Made by a program: the position numbers and the translations under genes
Notes under the pieces: generated by a model
Told to the model about the DNA's origin: nothing
Seen by the model: only the letters and a program-made list of their open reading frames with translations
Database searches by the model: none
Origin: Kwoniella bestiolae CBS 10118
Taxonomy: Eukaryota > Basidiomycota > Tremellomycetes > Tremellales > Cryptococcaceae
Assembly (NCBI RefSeq): GCF_000512585.2
Contig: NC_089242.1
Span: forward strand, 3,038,001 to 3,102,000
Direction of reading: 5' to 3'
Length of the DNA: 64,000 nt
In this document: piece by piece, positions 24,068-37,380 of the stretch
Layout of the letters: the number at the start of each line of letters is the position of its first letter
Position numbering within the stretch: the first letter of the stretch is position 1

Positions 24068-27033
24068 CTAAACCTCCTTCCCACCCTTCTTCCTCCTCCC
24101 CAAACCCAAATCACTCTCCAACCTCCCCCAAACCTCCTCCCCCATACTGCTCTTAACCATCCTCAACACATCTCCTACACTCTTCCCCACCCATTTACCC
24201 TCTTTCCCCTGAGCATCGCCATCGCCAGAAAGCGGTTTATCAGCGAACGAAAGGAGTTCATACAGATCACCTATCTGATCTGCCTTTTGCTCTAGCGTAT
24301 CGATCACTTCCCTCAGATGTTCAGCTAGGACGTGTCGCTTGGAGGAGATTGATGCGGGGTCGAGGAGCTTGTACTGGTCTGCTAGTTCTGAGTAGATCCT
24401 GTGTACAAACAGAAATGATCAGCGAGATGCCCATATGGCCATGACAACCTGCCTATCGTTCCCACAATACAGTCATCTTGTAAAGTACTTCTGAATGACA
24501 GATGGGAATGACGAAGAAATCACCACTCACATCTTGTAATGCTCGAAATCATCTTCCAACTCCCTAACCACTCTAGCAAGTACAGTCTGAGGAGGCAACT
24601 CTTCCCCGTCCATCCCCCGTCTTGCAGACCCAGCACCAGCACCACCAGAAGCAGATCTCTGACTGTTCCTCGAAGAAGCTTTATTTCTGATCTCAGGCTG
24701 AGTCTCCACAAAAGCCTTATCCCACGTAGTCGTCCGAGCCTGACTCTGCGTCTTGCGCGAGGGAGAGAAAAACTCTGCTTCCTGCTCGTCGTCAATGATA
24801 CTTGGGAAAGGCAATGAGGGACCACCAGCACCAGCGCTGAACGCAGTGTTATCGCGTGATACTCTACTAGAAGATTTCGATTTCAGCCTCCTACTCTCAG
24901 ATTTGCGAGTATCAGGTTGAGGGTTTCCAAGTGATGATCCTTGACGTGAGTTCGATCTTGATACGGGTGTAGGCGAGAGGACCTCATCATCTGATGGAGG
25001 TGGTGTGAGATGGTGAGGGACATGGGTGGATTTGGCAATTCGAACAGGTTGGACAGTTGGAGGGGCCAGTGTAGGCGAAGTTGACGCGGCGGTATGTAAC
25101 CCTTGTCTAAGCTTTGAAGGTTCGACAATGTCTTTCTCTTTGCCAGCTTTCTGCTGAGCTTCATGCTCCTCGTCCATCACCTGCCTAACGAGCCTTTCCA
25201 TCTCTTCCCTCTCCATCCGAATTGTCCTCTCCCCACGAGCTTTCTTACGTGTCTCCAAACCCTCTTCTACAATCCCACCGAGCCTCGCTACTTCTTGAGT
25301 GAGCCTTTCGATCTCTCGCCGAAGTGATGCAAGCTCAGATTTGACGCTAGGCGATCCAGGAGCAACAGTGGTGTTTTTGCGTGGAGGCGAAGATGAGGTA
25401 GTACGCAGTTCTGCGATCAGGGCTTTGTTGGACTCCACTTCCACTGTTAGACGGGCAAGATGAGATCGGAGGGACTTGACGAGGTCCTCCAGGGCTGTTT
25501 ACGTTTATCAAACCTCACTTGTCAGCTCTGTCAAGTCTCTTTGGACAATGAAGATTTAGCTTACCCGACTTCTCACCAATCACATCCCTCAATCGCTTCC
25601 CGCCATCTTGTTTGGCCATTTCCACCTCTGCTCTGGCCTTCTCAAGCTCATCCTCCAATTCTCGTACCCGCCTTCGAGAAACCGAGTTTTCAGTTTCGAG
25701 TGCACGTAGTCTCGCATTGAGAGTTGCAAGTGTTCCGGCGATATTTGCTATTACCCCCATCATCAGCTTTGTTCCCCCCACGTGATATCGCCCAGCCCAG
25801 CCGGGTACAACAGGTGTGCGTACACAGAGTAGGTAAAGTATCGACAAGGGAATGAGGCGAAAGGAGAAAGGAGAAATCTACTCACCACCAGTCTCACCCC
25901 CCACTTCCCCATTCTTGCCCAACGTCCCATACTCCCCCCCTTTCGCAGGAGTAGCCATCAAGTTCGTATACCCCGTGACGTCCAACGAATTATCCCGGGT
26001 AGTCCTAGAAGGCGCACTGGCAGATCGTCGATTCTCACCCTGCAGCGACTTCACTCTATCCGCATTATTGTTCGTTCCCTTACCTCTTGGCCGGGGGAGA
26101 GGTTGGTTCTGGATGTTATGCGAGGTCGAATCGCTCAATGCCCTTCTAGGTTGTTGTGGTTGTTGTTGAGTTCGGGCCTGTTTGATCTCGTCGCCTAATT
26201 CTCTTGCTAGGGATGAGAATCTTGAATTCGAGTTGGATTTGGTGGTGGGTTGGTGTTGGATTTGTTTTTGAGTGATGGTTTGCTCACCACCGCTTGAGGG
26301 TGGACTTAGTAGTGGGTCGTTTCGGTTGAGGGTGAATGATAGATTGGCAGGTTGGTTGTGCATTGATGGTAAGGGGGAAGGTGATCTGGGAGGAGAGAAT
26401 GGCGAGGTTGGTCGAGAAGGGAGTTTCTGTGAGATGGCACCACCAATTAGCCTTAGTCTATACACCTTATGTACCAATACTGATGAGATCCCTATGCCCC
26501 GTGCTTGAGAGGACGATGTTGGATGTTGAGAGGGAGCAAGGAAACAAACAACTCACATCGCTCCCCATAACCCTACCCAGCTCACCAACCAACCTACCCA
26601 AACTTCTCTCCGGATCAAATTCGCTCGTATTCCCATACCCATCATTCATCTTCCCGAACACCCCCGCACCGAGAGTGACAGCACTAGCATGATGTCCAGC
26701 CGTCGAAACAGGACTCGCACCAATGAACATACTTTGTTCCTGACCCCCTGCTGTCCCTGCGAAACTACTCGTCCTGGCGGATGCCCTGGGTGTACCGCTC
26801 GGTCCACTGAAATGATGATGATGAGGTACAGAGGAGAATGACATGGTTTCTGCACGGGGGTATTCCATCGATATGGTCGATGAGCCTGTCGAGATGAATG
26901 AGTTGCTCGAGTGGGATGTGGTTGATGTGGGTAAGGATGAGAGAGAAAGGGAATGCAGGTCATTGTCGATCGTTGATTCTAGTCTCCTACGTTCGAGGTC
27001 AGAGTTGGAGGGGAGGATGGGTGAGGGGTCCAT
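24068..27033 (-). CDS. Cep57-type microtubule-binding coiled-coil protein
   Basis: Large, mostly disordered protein with coiled coils, probably at the spindle pole body or microtubule-organising centre. Exons on the minus strand encode, in order: a Ser-rich N-terminus (MDPSPILPSNSDLERRRLES) with the helix RSLGRLVGELGRVMG; a Pro/Ser/Gln region with FSSLARELGDEIKQAR; a coiled coil (LNARLRALETENSVSRRRVR); a second coiled coil (ELASLRREIERLTQEVARLG); a long Ser/Thr/Pro linker; and a C-terminal domain with ARVVRELEDDFEHYKIYSEL, DQYKLLDPASISSKRHVLAE and TLEQKADQIGDLYELL. That last domain resembles the Cep57 microtubule-binding domain known from fission yeast Ppc89. It ends GRRKKGGKEV at 24068. The domain call comes from remembered family patterns; the cellular role is inferred. 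Confidence 0.7.
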
Positions 27034-27581
27034 TGTTGTGGAAATGGATATGCTCGGATGAGCACGAGAGGGTCAAAGTGCGATATAAGTTGGGTTTGTT
27101 TTGTTTATTCGTAGAAGTGACTGGATAAGGTGGGCTGGCCAATCCGATGACCACGCTAAGTCTTCGGCGGACAGCAAGGAGTGTCAAGAATGGTTCACCT
27201 GCTGGTGATGTATGTTGTTGACAGTATGGTATATATGATTATATGTATGTATGCAGAGTAGAAAGAGAGAGAGGGGTTGTCAAGTTGAAGGATGTTTGGT
27301 GTTGTTGGTTGTTTATTTATTCGCCGCGACTGACTTTGACTTTACTATCCAGCCAAACATTGCCACGTGGCATCAGGGTCATTCTCCATCTGCGATTCAC
27401 TCGGAGAACATCCATGACGAAATGATAACTTCTCTGGTGTGCATGACAGAGAATACCCCATAAGATTAGTCTGTCATCGCATCGACCAAAGTAAGGCCTC
27501 TTGAAAGCTCAACAACCATATTCATAAGTATATACACACAATCATCTAATTTACATTCAAAACCAAAGCCAAAGCCAAAGC
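27034..27581. other. Intergenic
   Basis: Promoter of the minus-strand Cep57-type gene and 3' flank of the sorting nexin gene. Several overlapping open stretches have no coding signs. A short AAAGCC-type repeat (27563-27582) lies just outside the sorting nexin stop codon. Confidence 0.4.
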
Positions 27582-30291
27582 CTACAATGGACCCAGCGGA
27601 CTCTCATTCTCCTTCCCTTTACCTTTCCCTTTCCCTTTCCCACCCTCATCCTCGTCCTCACCAAAAGGCGTATCAACCTCATCTCGCTCAGGTAGGGGTA
27701 ATGGTTTATTAGCAGCTTCGACTCTATCAATCTCAGCTCTCATATTGCCCATTCCCATGGTCCCACTAGCACTACCGCTCTGTTCACTTGGTCCGCCTAG
27801 GGTATCTTGTTGAGCAGGTTGGGCTTGAACGGGAGGCTGATTAGGGTGCGAATCGATCTCCTTTATAGCTGCTTGGGCAGCTTGCCACGCCTCGAGGTTC
27901 TATCGTAGCTCAGATCAACTTGACTGTACAATCTGTAAGCTATATATCAAATTTACTTACCTGTTTACACCATTCCCTGTGGACCTTCGATAATTGTATA
28001 GCGAGGTTTCTCAGATCAGCCACTTTCTGCCTTTGGAACCGGTCCAAATCAGCTTGTAAGGTTGCCGAGGCATATTTGAGATCTTGAGCAGATGCTTGAA
28101 GGGAATCTTCGAGCTGTGTACGAAAGACCACGGATCAGCGTCGTTCCTCAAAGACGGGACATGCAAGATATACACAACAAAAGCCAGATCCCATAGTTTA
28201 GCGGGAACAGCTTGATCTCACACAGCTCAGTATACCTGCTCTAAGAGAATCCACACCCACCTGAGAGATATTATCCCTAGTCTTCCCAATATTAGCTCTC
28301 CTCGTAGCCTCCGGATCAACGTCCATCATCCCACTAAGACTATGTTTCACAGCCGACAACAACCCAAATCCCTGTCCCGCACCCGCACCTGCACTTGTCC
28401 TTGTCCTCACTCGTTCCTCCTGCGAATATCTGTGTTCCTCAGCTTGAGTGGGAGGTTGAGGCTGATCAAGCTGCGAAGCATTCGAAGTGGAAGACGATAA
28501 TCCTCTACCACCTCGTTCAAGGGCTTCTTCCAATCTCCTAGCTTCCCTTTCGGCATTTTCAAGTAATTCCAGCTTATCCTTTTGAGTTTCCAAGGCTTCT
28601 TGGACGAGCTCATATTGGACGTGCTTCTGATGACGGAACGATAGTCTTTGTCTGATGAGGGCAGCGAATTGACTGTATATATGCAGAGGTTCGGTAGTAG
28701 TTCTTTCCCATGCTTGGAGCTGTGATACAGATATGAGGTATCAGCCGAATTCCTCTATCGGTGTCAAAGGAGGCCTGAGAATGTTGATATTGATATGCGA
28801 AAGAGATGACACGTGATTCGATAGTGAATATGGTGATTAGACGCCAAGTCAAAGATAGCAAAAACCCACCAAAGCAGCAGTAGCCAAATACTCCTGATCA
28901 ACCGCCTGACCAACTTTCTCGACCGCCTCTCCAAGCTTCCCCTGCTCAACCAGACTAAACCCATTCCACACCGCTCCCAATTCGTTCATATCGCCCGCAC
29001 GCTCCGTCCACCTCTTCGTGACTCGTCGATTAACCTTCTCCATCGTCCCCGTAAAGTGGTTCTGGAATTTCTCAGTGAATACCTCAGAGTCAATGAACCT
29101 CTGATCGGGTTTCTTCAGTGGGTGTGAAGGTGAGGGGGTAGGTAAAAGATGATGGGCGATATACGAGGTGGAGGTGCTTCCTCCTGCGGTGGATGCTGAG
29201 GGTTGGTCAGAGGTGGGTGAAGAAGGTTGGAATGTGGGGTTGTGGGAGGGGGCATGTAAGGGGTTTTTGGGTAGGAGCGAGATGGGCGGTGAGTGGAGGA
29301 CTTCGTTCTGCAGGTGTGATAGTACAGCGTCAGCAAGAAGGCCAAATAAGAGAGATAGCTTCATGTCTTGCCCTCGAGATTGAGGCTCAGATCATCTGAG
29401 TGTCTGATACACACCTGGTCTTCCTCAAAACCCAAACAAGAACGGTCCACAGAGAAATGAGCCCACTCACCCAGCTGACCCCGTCCTCCAGAAACCTATG
29501 CACAACATGTTCACCCCCCAATATGGGATGTCTCAGGACCCTCCTCAAGAAATCTTCCAATAACCTCTTCCGCCTCGCAATGACCGTAGCGTCTTCTTTG
29601 GCTTTGGTCTGACCTTTGACCGCGTAATCCGTTAAAGATTGTTTGGATGGGATCGGAGGAATGATGAGTACGGGGTACAGGCCTGTGAGGGCTTGATGCA
29701 GGGATAGGAAGGCGGAATACCTTCTGCGGGTTGTGTGGGACTGTGGTAGGGGAAGATAAATGGTCAGTATCATATCCAGAAGCTATAAGATAGGACAGAT
29801 GAACAAGAGGAGCTTAAAGTCCAAGCAATCGACAGGATACGAAGGGAACAGGAGAGAGTAAGAGAGAGATGGACACCCACACCAAGCTGTATAACATAAG
29901 TGATATAACTAGCCTTCCCCCCCTCCGTAGTCTTAAACGCATCAACAATATGCACCTCCTCCCCCAACCCAATAGCCTTATCTTTATCACAGCAATAACC
30001 CATCTTCGATTTGGGTCCGTTGATCGTCAGATTCCCGGAACCTGAACTATCTCGGGGCAATTTAGACGGGTCAGGAAAGCTTGCTCTGTGGATGGGAGGG
30101 GGTGAACCGCTAGCTGCGCTGATGAGTGAGGAGGGTTTTTTCAAGTGGCCTGCAAGGGAGGAGGGGGAGCCGATGGCTGATGAGGGCGAGGGCGACTGAG
30201 GTCTGGAAGAGTGAGGTGGAGGAGTGGGCGCGGGGGAGAGGGAGGGGGAGTCTGAGAATGGGTTGGGCGGGGGGGAGGTTGAACGATCCAT
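27582..30291 (-). CDS. PX-BAR sorting nexin (Snx41/Atg20 type)
   Basis: Endosomal sorting nexin that binds phosphatidylinositol-3-phosphate through a PX domain and bends membrane through a BAR domain; the fungal Snx41/Atg20 group acts in recycling and selective autophagy. The N-terminus is Ser/Pro-rich (about 90 residues). PX: EEVHIVDAFKTTEGGKASYI, RRRYSAFLSLHQALTGLYP, IIPPIPSKQSLTDYAVKG, RRKRLLEDFLRRVLRHPIL. BAR region: KPDQRFIDSEVFTEKFQNHF, MNELGAVWNGFSLVEQGKLG, AVDQEYLATAA, FRHQKHVQYELVQEALETQK, ASAQDLKYASATLQADLDRF, DLRNLAIQLSKVHREWCKQN. The tail is Gln/Gly/Glu-rich and ends in a Lys-Gly repeat. A long low-complexity insert between PX and BAR (SPTSDQPSASTAGGST) and the order of domains fit Atg20/Snx41 better than Snx4; the exact orthologue is not certain. 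Confidence 0.85.
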
Positions 30292-30699
30292 GTTAGGTGG
30301 ATGGGTGGATGGATGGTTCTTTATCGTACGGTGTGGTTGTATCTGATGTTACGCTGGTAACAAGACTATTGTTGGTGTTGTATTGATTAGATGATGGGGC
30401 TGCTCAGCAGATGCTAGTTGGTGATGAGCATGGAGGGAATGACGACGATGGATGATGAATGGGTGATCCGGGTATAGAGTATGAGTATGATCACGGTGGC
30501 ACAGCATCATTCACCCACCTATGACGGAATCAATTTCAAAGTGGCACAAGCTATACATCTAGTCACTCAAGAGGCAAAGACGAGGTATCCCAAGATGCAT
30601 ACAACATATAGCAGCACATGTATTCTGAACAATGCAAAGATAAAAACCAAAACACCCAATCTATTTTCTATATTCAACCACCTAGGAATGATATTCGCT
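30292..30699. other. Intergenic
   Basis: Promoter of the sorting nexin gene and 3' flank of the GT90 gene. A plus-strand open stretch over 30481-30840 overlaps the GT90 3' end antisense and is not regarded as a gene. Confidence 0.4.
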
Positions 30700-33600
30700 C
30701 TACTGCTCAGCTACGACATCTCCCCTTGTCTTGTCAGCAGCTACATCTGCATCCTCTTCAATCTCCCTATATTCCTCCGCTCTCTTCCTGAGCTCAACCC
30801 CTTTTGTATCAAACGATGCCGCGTCCCTGTCATCCGCTAATAATCTAGCATATTCGAGGAACAACCTTAATCGATACGTTCAAAAAGTCAGCTCCCCAAC
30901 TCTGCTATCATTATGGATCCGCGATGAGACTTCACCCACCTGAACTGATAAGCTATCATATCCTCCTTCCTCCAATAAGCTTTCGACCACCTCTTACCCT
31001 CAACAGCAATCTCTTTAGCCAGCTCATCATGCCCCCTGAAGAATGATAGGACGTCGTACAAGTCCGTCAAATCTGCTTTGATAGGGATGTAATGGACCCC
31101 TACAACACATAGAAAGAGTATCAGCTCAACATGTACAGGACAACACCGAATTACTGATCCAAACAAGAAGGAGATGATGATTCGAATATGTCGGAATCAG
31201 AAACCTACAAGGCTGTATCCTATCGGTATACCATTCGGGGAAGATGGTAGATTTCAGAACAGCTGAGTTTGTACTCATCAGTCTCTTGAACCTGGCACTC
31301 CACCCGTTTCCATCTGTTCGGGGGCGAGGACAAGGATGTCAGCTCGATCTCGGTCATTCGAGAGTTATCCAGCGAGCTCACCAATATCAAGAAGGTATTT
31401 ATACCTACACACATCAGAGATCAGCATACACCGTCTCACAACGGCAGAGGACAGCTGAATGCGAAGAGACACTAAACCCACTGATTCCCCTGAGACCAAT
31501 CCTTCCTCGCCCCGAATTTATACCCCGCCTGTACTCTCCTACAGATCTTCGGATCGCATTGGATAGCCTCGTCCACAAATGCTACATCCATCAACTCCGC
31601 ATTGAGCTGTGAGAGAGGTAAGTTTTGAGGTTCGCCAACTGGTTTGTTAGGGTTATATGAGGGTGGGACGTCGAATACTGGGATGTGGCCTAGAGGTTCG
31701 GCTGAGTGGGATACGAGGTTGATACGTTGGGAGATATCTGATCAATTCAGTTTGTTAGTAGTGGTACAGATAGGGAGACGTGAGCATACCATAGTGCATA
31801 CTATTGGCTAGAGATCCATTCTTCAGGTGTACAGAAGAGATGGCTGGGTTATATGAAGACGGTGGTAACACTCACTCCACGGCACTTCATCATTAAAATA
31901 TATTCCGGTAGTCTTACCCCTCCATAACATCCTATCATCCTTCTTATCTTCCCAAGCGGGATCATTCCCCACATCTTCAGTCCAAGCTTCCATCGAAACC
32001 TAATTTGCAGTGTAAGAAGCCATTAGCCATCTACTGCATTACGAGTACTTGATGAGGGGAAGTGAGACTCACTCCTAGAACATCAGCGTGTAAAGTAGTT
32101 TTACACATCGCCAAAACGGGATACAGCTCTTTACTTGGTGCCGGACCTTTGCCATGACCCGATAAGAAGCCTACCAAGTGGGTTAAAGTGGGATGTGTAC
32201 ATGGGTCCATCGTACTATAACCATACCATTAGCTCAAGCGCTCTACAGTCTCATCGCACCCAGTCTGAATCAAATTAAATAAACGTGATGGACCAAACCA
32301 GAGTCTGTGACTCACGCCTTATGATCCCACACAAAGCTCTTATCGCCATTCCACAGCCCATCCAAATCAGGTAAGATATCGGGGTCGTAGTCGTGTCGAA
32401 GGGGTTTATGAGGTGCGCAAGCTGATGCCCAGCCGAGATGTGCCGTGTCGATCTGACGAAAAGGATCAGATCGCTTAGCATCATGGTGTAATAGGAAGAC
32501 GGCCGACTCACCTCATGCTCGGTTGGGTTGAAGACTATCACGGAGAAGGATATCGGCTCGAGTTATATATGTGTTCTGCTTCAACATGAGAGGGTCAAGT
32601 AACTTACATTCCCCAACAGACGCAGCATCTTCCAGAGCGCCTTTCTACGGCCAATACAAGAATGTCAGCACCCACCATTCAACTCTACCACCCATACTCC
32701 TCTTCTTCCCACTCTTCCTCTCCAATGAAAGCCAAACTCCCACTCACATACTCATGTCCAACAAACTGCCAAGGCACATCATGACTATACATAACGACCT
32801 TTACAGGTTCCAGCAATTCTTCGATCCCCTCCAGAAGACCCAATTGCGCTTTCGCCCGTTCCTTCGCTACCCTCTTACCTTCCTCGTTCAGTCCCGTCTC
32901 CACGATCTTATATACGCACTTCGACGATAGTTGATTGTTATTGTTGGACGAAGAGGAAGAGGATATACCAGGACATGAGATTGTGTACATCCCTGAATGT
33001 TCTGATGAGGCTTTGAGGAGGGATTGGATCTTTGTGGGTGGGAGGGCGTGGAAGGGTTCGAGGTCGTGGTACTGGGACAATCAAAAGGGCAGAATTAGCA
33101 TCGAATTATCTCTCTTTCGACATTGACAAGGTTCGTGATATCGTCTCGAAGGGAGTCCGTTTGTGAGGTGGGATACCGACAAAATCCATCTTTCCTTTCA
33201 GACTCTCGCCAACGAATATGACACACCGGTCCCAAATGTTCAAATTTCCCAATACGCATCATCCACCTCGCATCTTCCTCATCCAAGCATAGTCTCAACT
33301 CCCCGAAACACCTCCCAAGTAACCCTCGAACCATGATCAAAAACAAAAACAACACCAAACTCACAATCTGATCATATTCATCCCTCAACCCCACCCCATT
33401 CCTCTCCGTATAAGCCCACCACCTCTCAAACCCCCTCGGCGGGTTCCGGGCATACCTCCTCCGATACTCATCAACAGCCTCTGACAACGTCTTGCTCTGC
33501 CCATCTAACTTTTTCTGCCAGTTTTTCTTAGATCTCGAGATAAGTTCGAAGATGGGATGAGGGGAATGTATATTGGGGATGAGCAAGCCGTTAGGGAGGA

Positions 33601-33964
33601 AACGATGTTCCGCTCGGTTCGAGATTGGTCTTTTCCCCTTCCTTCCTCTATCTTCTTCCCCCTCGTCGTCTTCGTTGTACCTATTCTTACTTCGTCCCAT
33701 GCGTATCGGCTGGTCCTCCTCGTCATCATCATCGAAAAACCTATTCAACCCGAATGGCAACTGCTGAGTCTCATCCGACAGGACCAACTCGTCGTTCCTC
33801 CCTTCTAACCTATTTCGCAGTAGGTCGGAATTTGTCCTGGGTAGATCCTCGTCGTGTCTTATGGATGATAGGTGTCTGAGTAGGAGGTATGGAACCAGGA
33901 GGAGAGTGAGGAGGACAAGGAGGGATCTGATACCCCTTCGAGGGGCGGGCAGACGGAATGCCAT
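30700..33964 (-). CDS. GT90 (CAP10-family) glycosyltransferase
   Basis: Type II Golgi membrane protein of the CAP10-related GT90 family; members in this fungal group add xylose to capsule or glycan chains. Residues 12-30 form the membrane anchor (LLVLLTLLLVPYLLLRHLSS). An acidic stem follows (FFDDDDEEDQP), then RYARNPPRGFERWWAYTERN and GVGLRDEYDQI, the usual start of the catalytic region. Later exons give FHALPPTKIQSLLKASSEHS, HDVPWQFVGHEY, IDTAHLGWASACAP, DGLWNGDKSFVWDHK, AWEDKKDDRMLWRGKTTG, QRINLVSHS, YKYLLDIDGNGWSARFKRLM, STNSAVLKSTIFPEWYTDRI and HYIPIKADLTDLYDVLSFFR, all classic GT90 marks including the sugar-nucleotide site DGNGWSARF. About ten exons. It ends DVVAEQ at 30700. The family is clear; donor and acceptor are not known from sequence. 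Confidence 0.92.
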
Positions 33965-34746
33965 GGTGGTGGGTCAAATCGTTCTGTCCGTTCGAACAAA
34001 AGCAATCAGGTCACTCGAGGGAGTCGGTTGTATTCTGATCGAATGACTTGAATGTGAATGTGAATGTGGGTCAAGGTCAACGTGGAACCCAATAAAACCG
34101 GCTGACGGGATGATGAGGATAGATCCGTCCTTGTCCTTGATCCCCTCTTGGATTATTCGAAATTCCGTATCTTAACCCTTTCTATTTTCTACTGTACGTC
34201 TCCTTTCGATTGGTGACAGACCTCTGTGTCTACTACAAGAACCGTATGTCGTCCGTGCAATTTGATACCAATGTCCGTGCGTCAATTCTTACCAATTGAT
34301 CCAATGATGAATCTGAGATCTGCTAGTACAGTACGAGCTTTCACCTGATGTTTGTAAACGCGTAAAGTTACTTCCCGCTTTTCCCGTATACCACGCGTTA
34401 ACCTACTTGTTCATGTTGATAACCTGGTATGGTCTCGGATAAACTCATAAACTATAACTATTCCAATCACTCAATCGGATTCCCACAGATCATGTCCATC
34501 GTCAACCTTGCGAGTAGCGGCCACGTAGCAGTAGCAAGAGTAGCCAGCAGGTAGAGACGATAATGATAATGCATATTATATATCTATATACGAATTCAAC
34601 ATGACTAAAATATGCAACAACCACGCAGAATATGTACAAACAAACAGAGTAACGCATAAACCATCTTGTATAATCAACGAATGGGTAACAAACCACTATA
34701 ATCTAAATGTATAACCCCATGCTTCTTGTCTTATCCCAATGATTCA
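33965..34746. other. Intergenic
   Basis: Promoter of the GT90 gene and 3' flank of the CaaX protein gene. AT-rich around 34560-34620. No gene is seen on either strand. Confidence 0.45.
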
Positions 34747-37380
34747 TCACATGATCAAACACCCACACCCCTTGCCATGCGTCCCCTCGTCCTTCTTGAC
34801 ATTCGTACCCTTCTCATTGACCCTCCCCTCCCTCCTTGCCAACTGATTCTCATAAATCGCATCAGTGATCCTATGTGTCGTCCCGGGTGTACCAATCCCA
34901 TGTCCATTCTGTCCAGGGCCAGGTCCAAAATTATTAGCCCTCCCCGCATTACTCGCATTCCTAGTTCTCAAACTAAGCTCCGAACCCTGTCTGGAGACAG
35001 TCGGTGTAGAATGATTCTGTTTCTTCAATGTCGATGGTTTTCTGGAAAGTGACGGATGGGGTGCGAATCCATTGATAGGTGATGAAGTTGATATATTCTG
35101 GGAACTGCTCTTTCGATGTATTCCACCGCTACTTGATCTAGGGAAGGGTTCACCTCCCGGATAATATGCTGTATTCTTTGATGGGGAGGCTGAGCGATCA
35201 CCAGCCGAGAGCGATGCTGCCTCGCTGTTCGTCGTGCGCAATGGTGTGAGTTCCATTCCGTCCGAGGAAGCGGGTTTGTTTCGAAGTGAGGTGGAAGAAG
35301 GTCTTTGACGGGGGTGTAAGGGATTATCGGGGGAGGGTTCGAACGTGGGTGAGAATGCGTGTGGGCGGGTGGGTGTGATATCGTTGGGCTGGTTGGAGTT
35401 CTGCGAGTCGCAACAGACACATCAGCTTGGCTCTCTCTTAGTGTTCAGACTCCTCTTTCTCTGACTCTCGTAAGTGAAGCACGTAATCTCACTAGACGAG
35501 GCTAGTTCTGAAGACAGAAAGCAACCAACTCACCCCACTACCGCCCTCACCCAATCCCAGTCCTATCTTTCCCCCTCCCTTCCTCTTGACCCATCTAATC
35601 GGCGTTCCATCCCTATCCCACTCCACCGCCAAATCCTCTTCCCCTCCTCCCACCATCTCTCCATCTCTCTCACCCGGACCCACTCCCACACCCAACTTCT
35701 TAGCAACAGTAGGCAAGACCACATCGTCCCAATCCGTCCCTTTCGGCGGCGTATAGCTAGATTCAGGAGGAATAAAGTGCGCCGCCACGCCCAATCTCGC
35801 ACTTGGCGGTGTACCATTCGCACTCATCGAGGGACTTCCAGATAACAAATTCAACGAAGCTGAGCGGGGGGCGTTGAACCCCGCTGAAGGGGATGGTGAG
35901 CCGTTGACTGGTGATCTACTTTGAGAGGATCCCGCTCTCTGCCCACGTTGACCATTCATCGACCTCGAGGCGGAAGGCTGTCCCATGCCCAATCCCAGCC
36001 CTGTGTGGGAGGTGGATATCCCATATCCCGCAGAAGAGGTTGAAGGTCTACTATTTCTTCTAGCTGATCTATCTGACCCCGATCCTGACGATCCGCTTCT
36101 CTCCATCGTATATCCATTACCATTAGCTCTCGGATGCAGGTTCTTCTGATATTGCGATTGAGAAGGTTTCATAGAAATCGATCGTTTCCGTTCCGCCATT
36201 CCACTCCTAGAGGAATCACAACTCGTCCTCCCCTCATCACCCAGCTCATGCCCCTTCTCAGCTATCCTCATCGCCTCATTGGCATTCATCTTGAAAGGCG
36301 GTAACTCATTCTTGATGAATCCCTCTTTTATCCTTGTCCCACCCAGGTCCAAACTCTCTCGTCGGGTTTCGACAGCAACACTCATCTTGGAAGGTGATCT
36401 GGAGCGTGATTTTAGAATGGGTATGCCTGATGTTGATCTCTCAGAGTTGGGTAAGGGAGGTGGTTGGGAGTTTGAATGGACGGGCGAAGGACGGATGGAA
36501 GAGGCAGCTGATAATTGGGATTTCGATCTTGGTCTCGTAGGTATTCTTGATGGTAATGCTGCGGAAGGGGTTCTAGGTGAAGAAGTAGAAGCGGAAGTGT
36601 TTATACGAGGTGGTGAAGGTCTCTTCCCACTGCTACTGCTGAGTTGACGCGTATCATTCAGGAATGGCCCGGATTTGGTACGTGTTCTAGGTATCGAGGA
36701 AGATCCGGGTTGAGGTTGATGTTGAAATACACCGAAGGTAGGTGATTGAGGGAAAGAGTTCAGGCGAGGGGAAGATGCGGTGGGTGGTTGGTCCTCTTCG
36801 AAGGAAGCTTCTGATAATCGTTTGGTGAGGTATTGGGATTCGGATTCGAGACCTGTGGATTTGGGTTGGGTTGGGTGGGAGGTTGATTTGGATCAGCTAA
36901 ATACCTCAATAGAATTGTTATTGGTGATGAGAGTAAAGAAAGAGTACAGGGGACGAGATGTTATGCAGTAGTGGAGAGAGACTAGGATGTCTTGTATGTC
37001 TAATGTACATGAATGGATGAGCTGAGATGAATGAATGCAAAATGAATGCGAAGTAAATGAAAAGAAAACACGCCTCCCATCCAACCTAATCCTAACAAGT
37101 TATCCGGGTATCGATCAATCATCCTCACGTGAGATTTACGTTCACGTTCACGTTCACGCTGCATGTCTCGCATCATCTCCCTCTCTCTCTCATCATCACA
37201 CTCAACATGTGAGAAACACATATACTCACGCTTCTTCAAAATTGGTACGATCTGTTCATCCCATCCTGGTGTCATTCTGCTCATATTGCTATGATGTATT
37301 GGCGGAGGTAAGGGTTGAGTGGCAAGCATTGATATTGATGTTGAGGTTGGTTGATAACGGTATGTCGATGAGATGATCAA
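34747..37380 (-). CDS. Large disordered protein with C-terminal CaaX box
   Basis: Unrecognised protein of about 707 aa if it starts at 37380 (an inner Met in SNMSRMTPGWDE is also possible). Three exons fit phase exactly: 37230-37380, 35534-36852, 34747-35400. The first intron is long for this genome (377 nt). Splicing it joins QIVPILKK to RLESESQYLTKRLSEASFEE, a convincing helix. The body is Ser/Pro/Arg-rich with many likely phosphorylation sites. It includes ELPPFKMNANEAMRIAEKG, one more ordered patch (TDWDDVVLPTVAKKLGVGVG) and WDRDGTPIRWVKRK. The C-terminus THGKGCGCLIM is a textbook CaaX box (C-L-I-M, Met favouring farnesyl) with a second Cys two residues before, suited to palmitoylation. 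So it is probably a membrane-tethered scaffold; this is inference. Confidence 0.75.

Noticed and set aside
29115..29345. Pro/His/Ser-rich minus-strand frame inside the sorting nexin gene
   Set aside because: Out of frame with the PX-BAR coding exons that cover the same bases.
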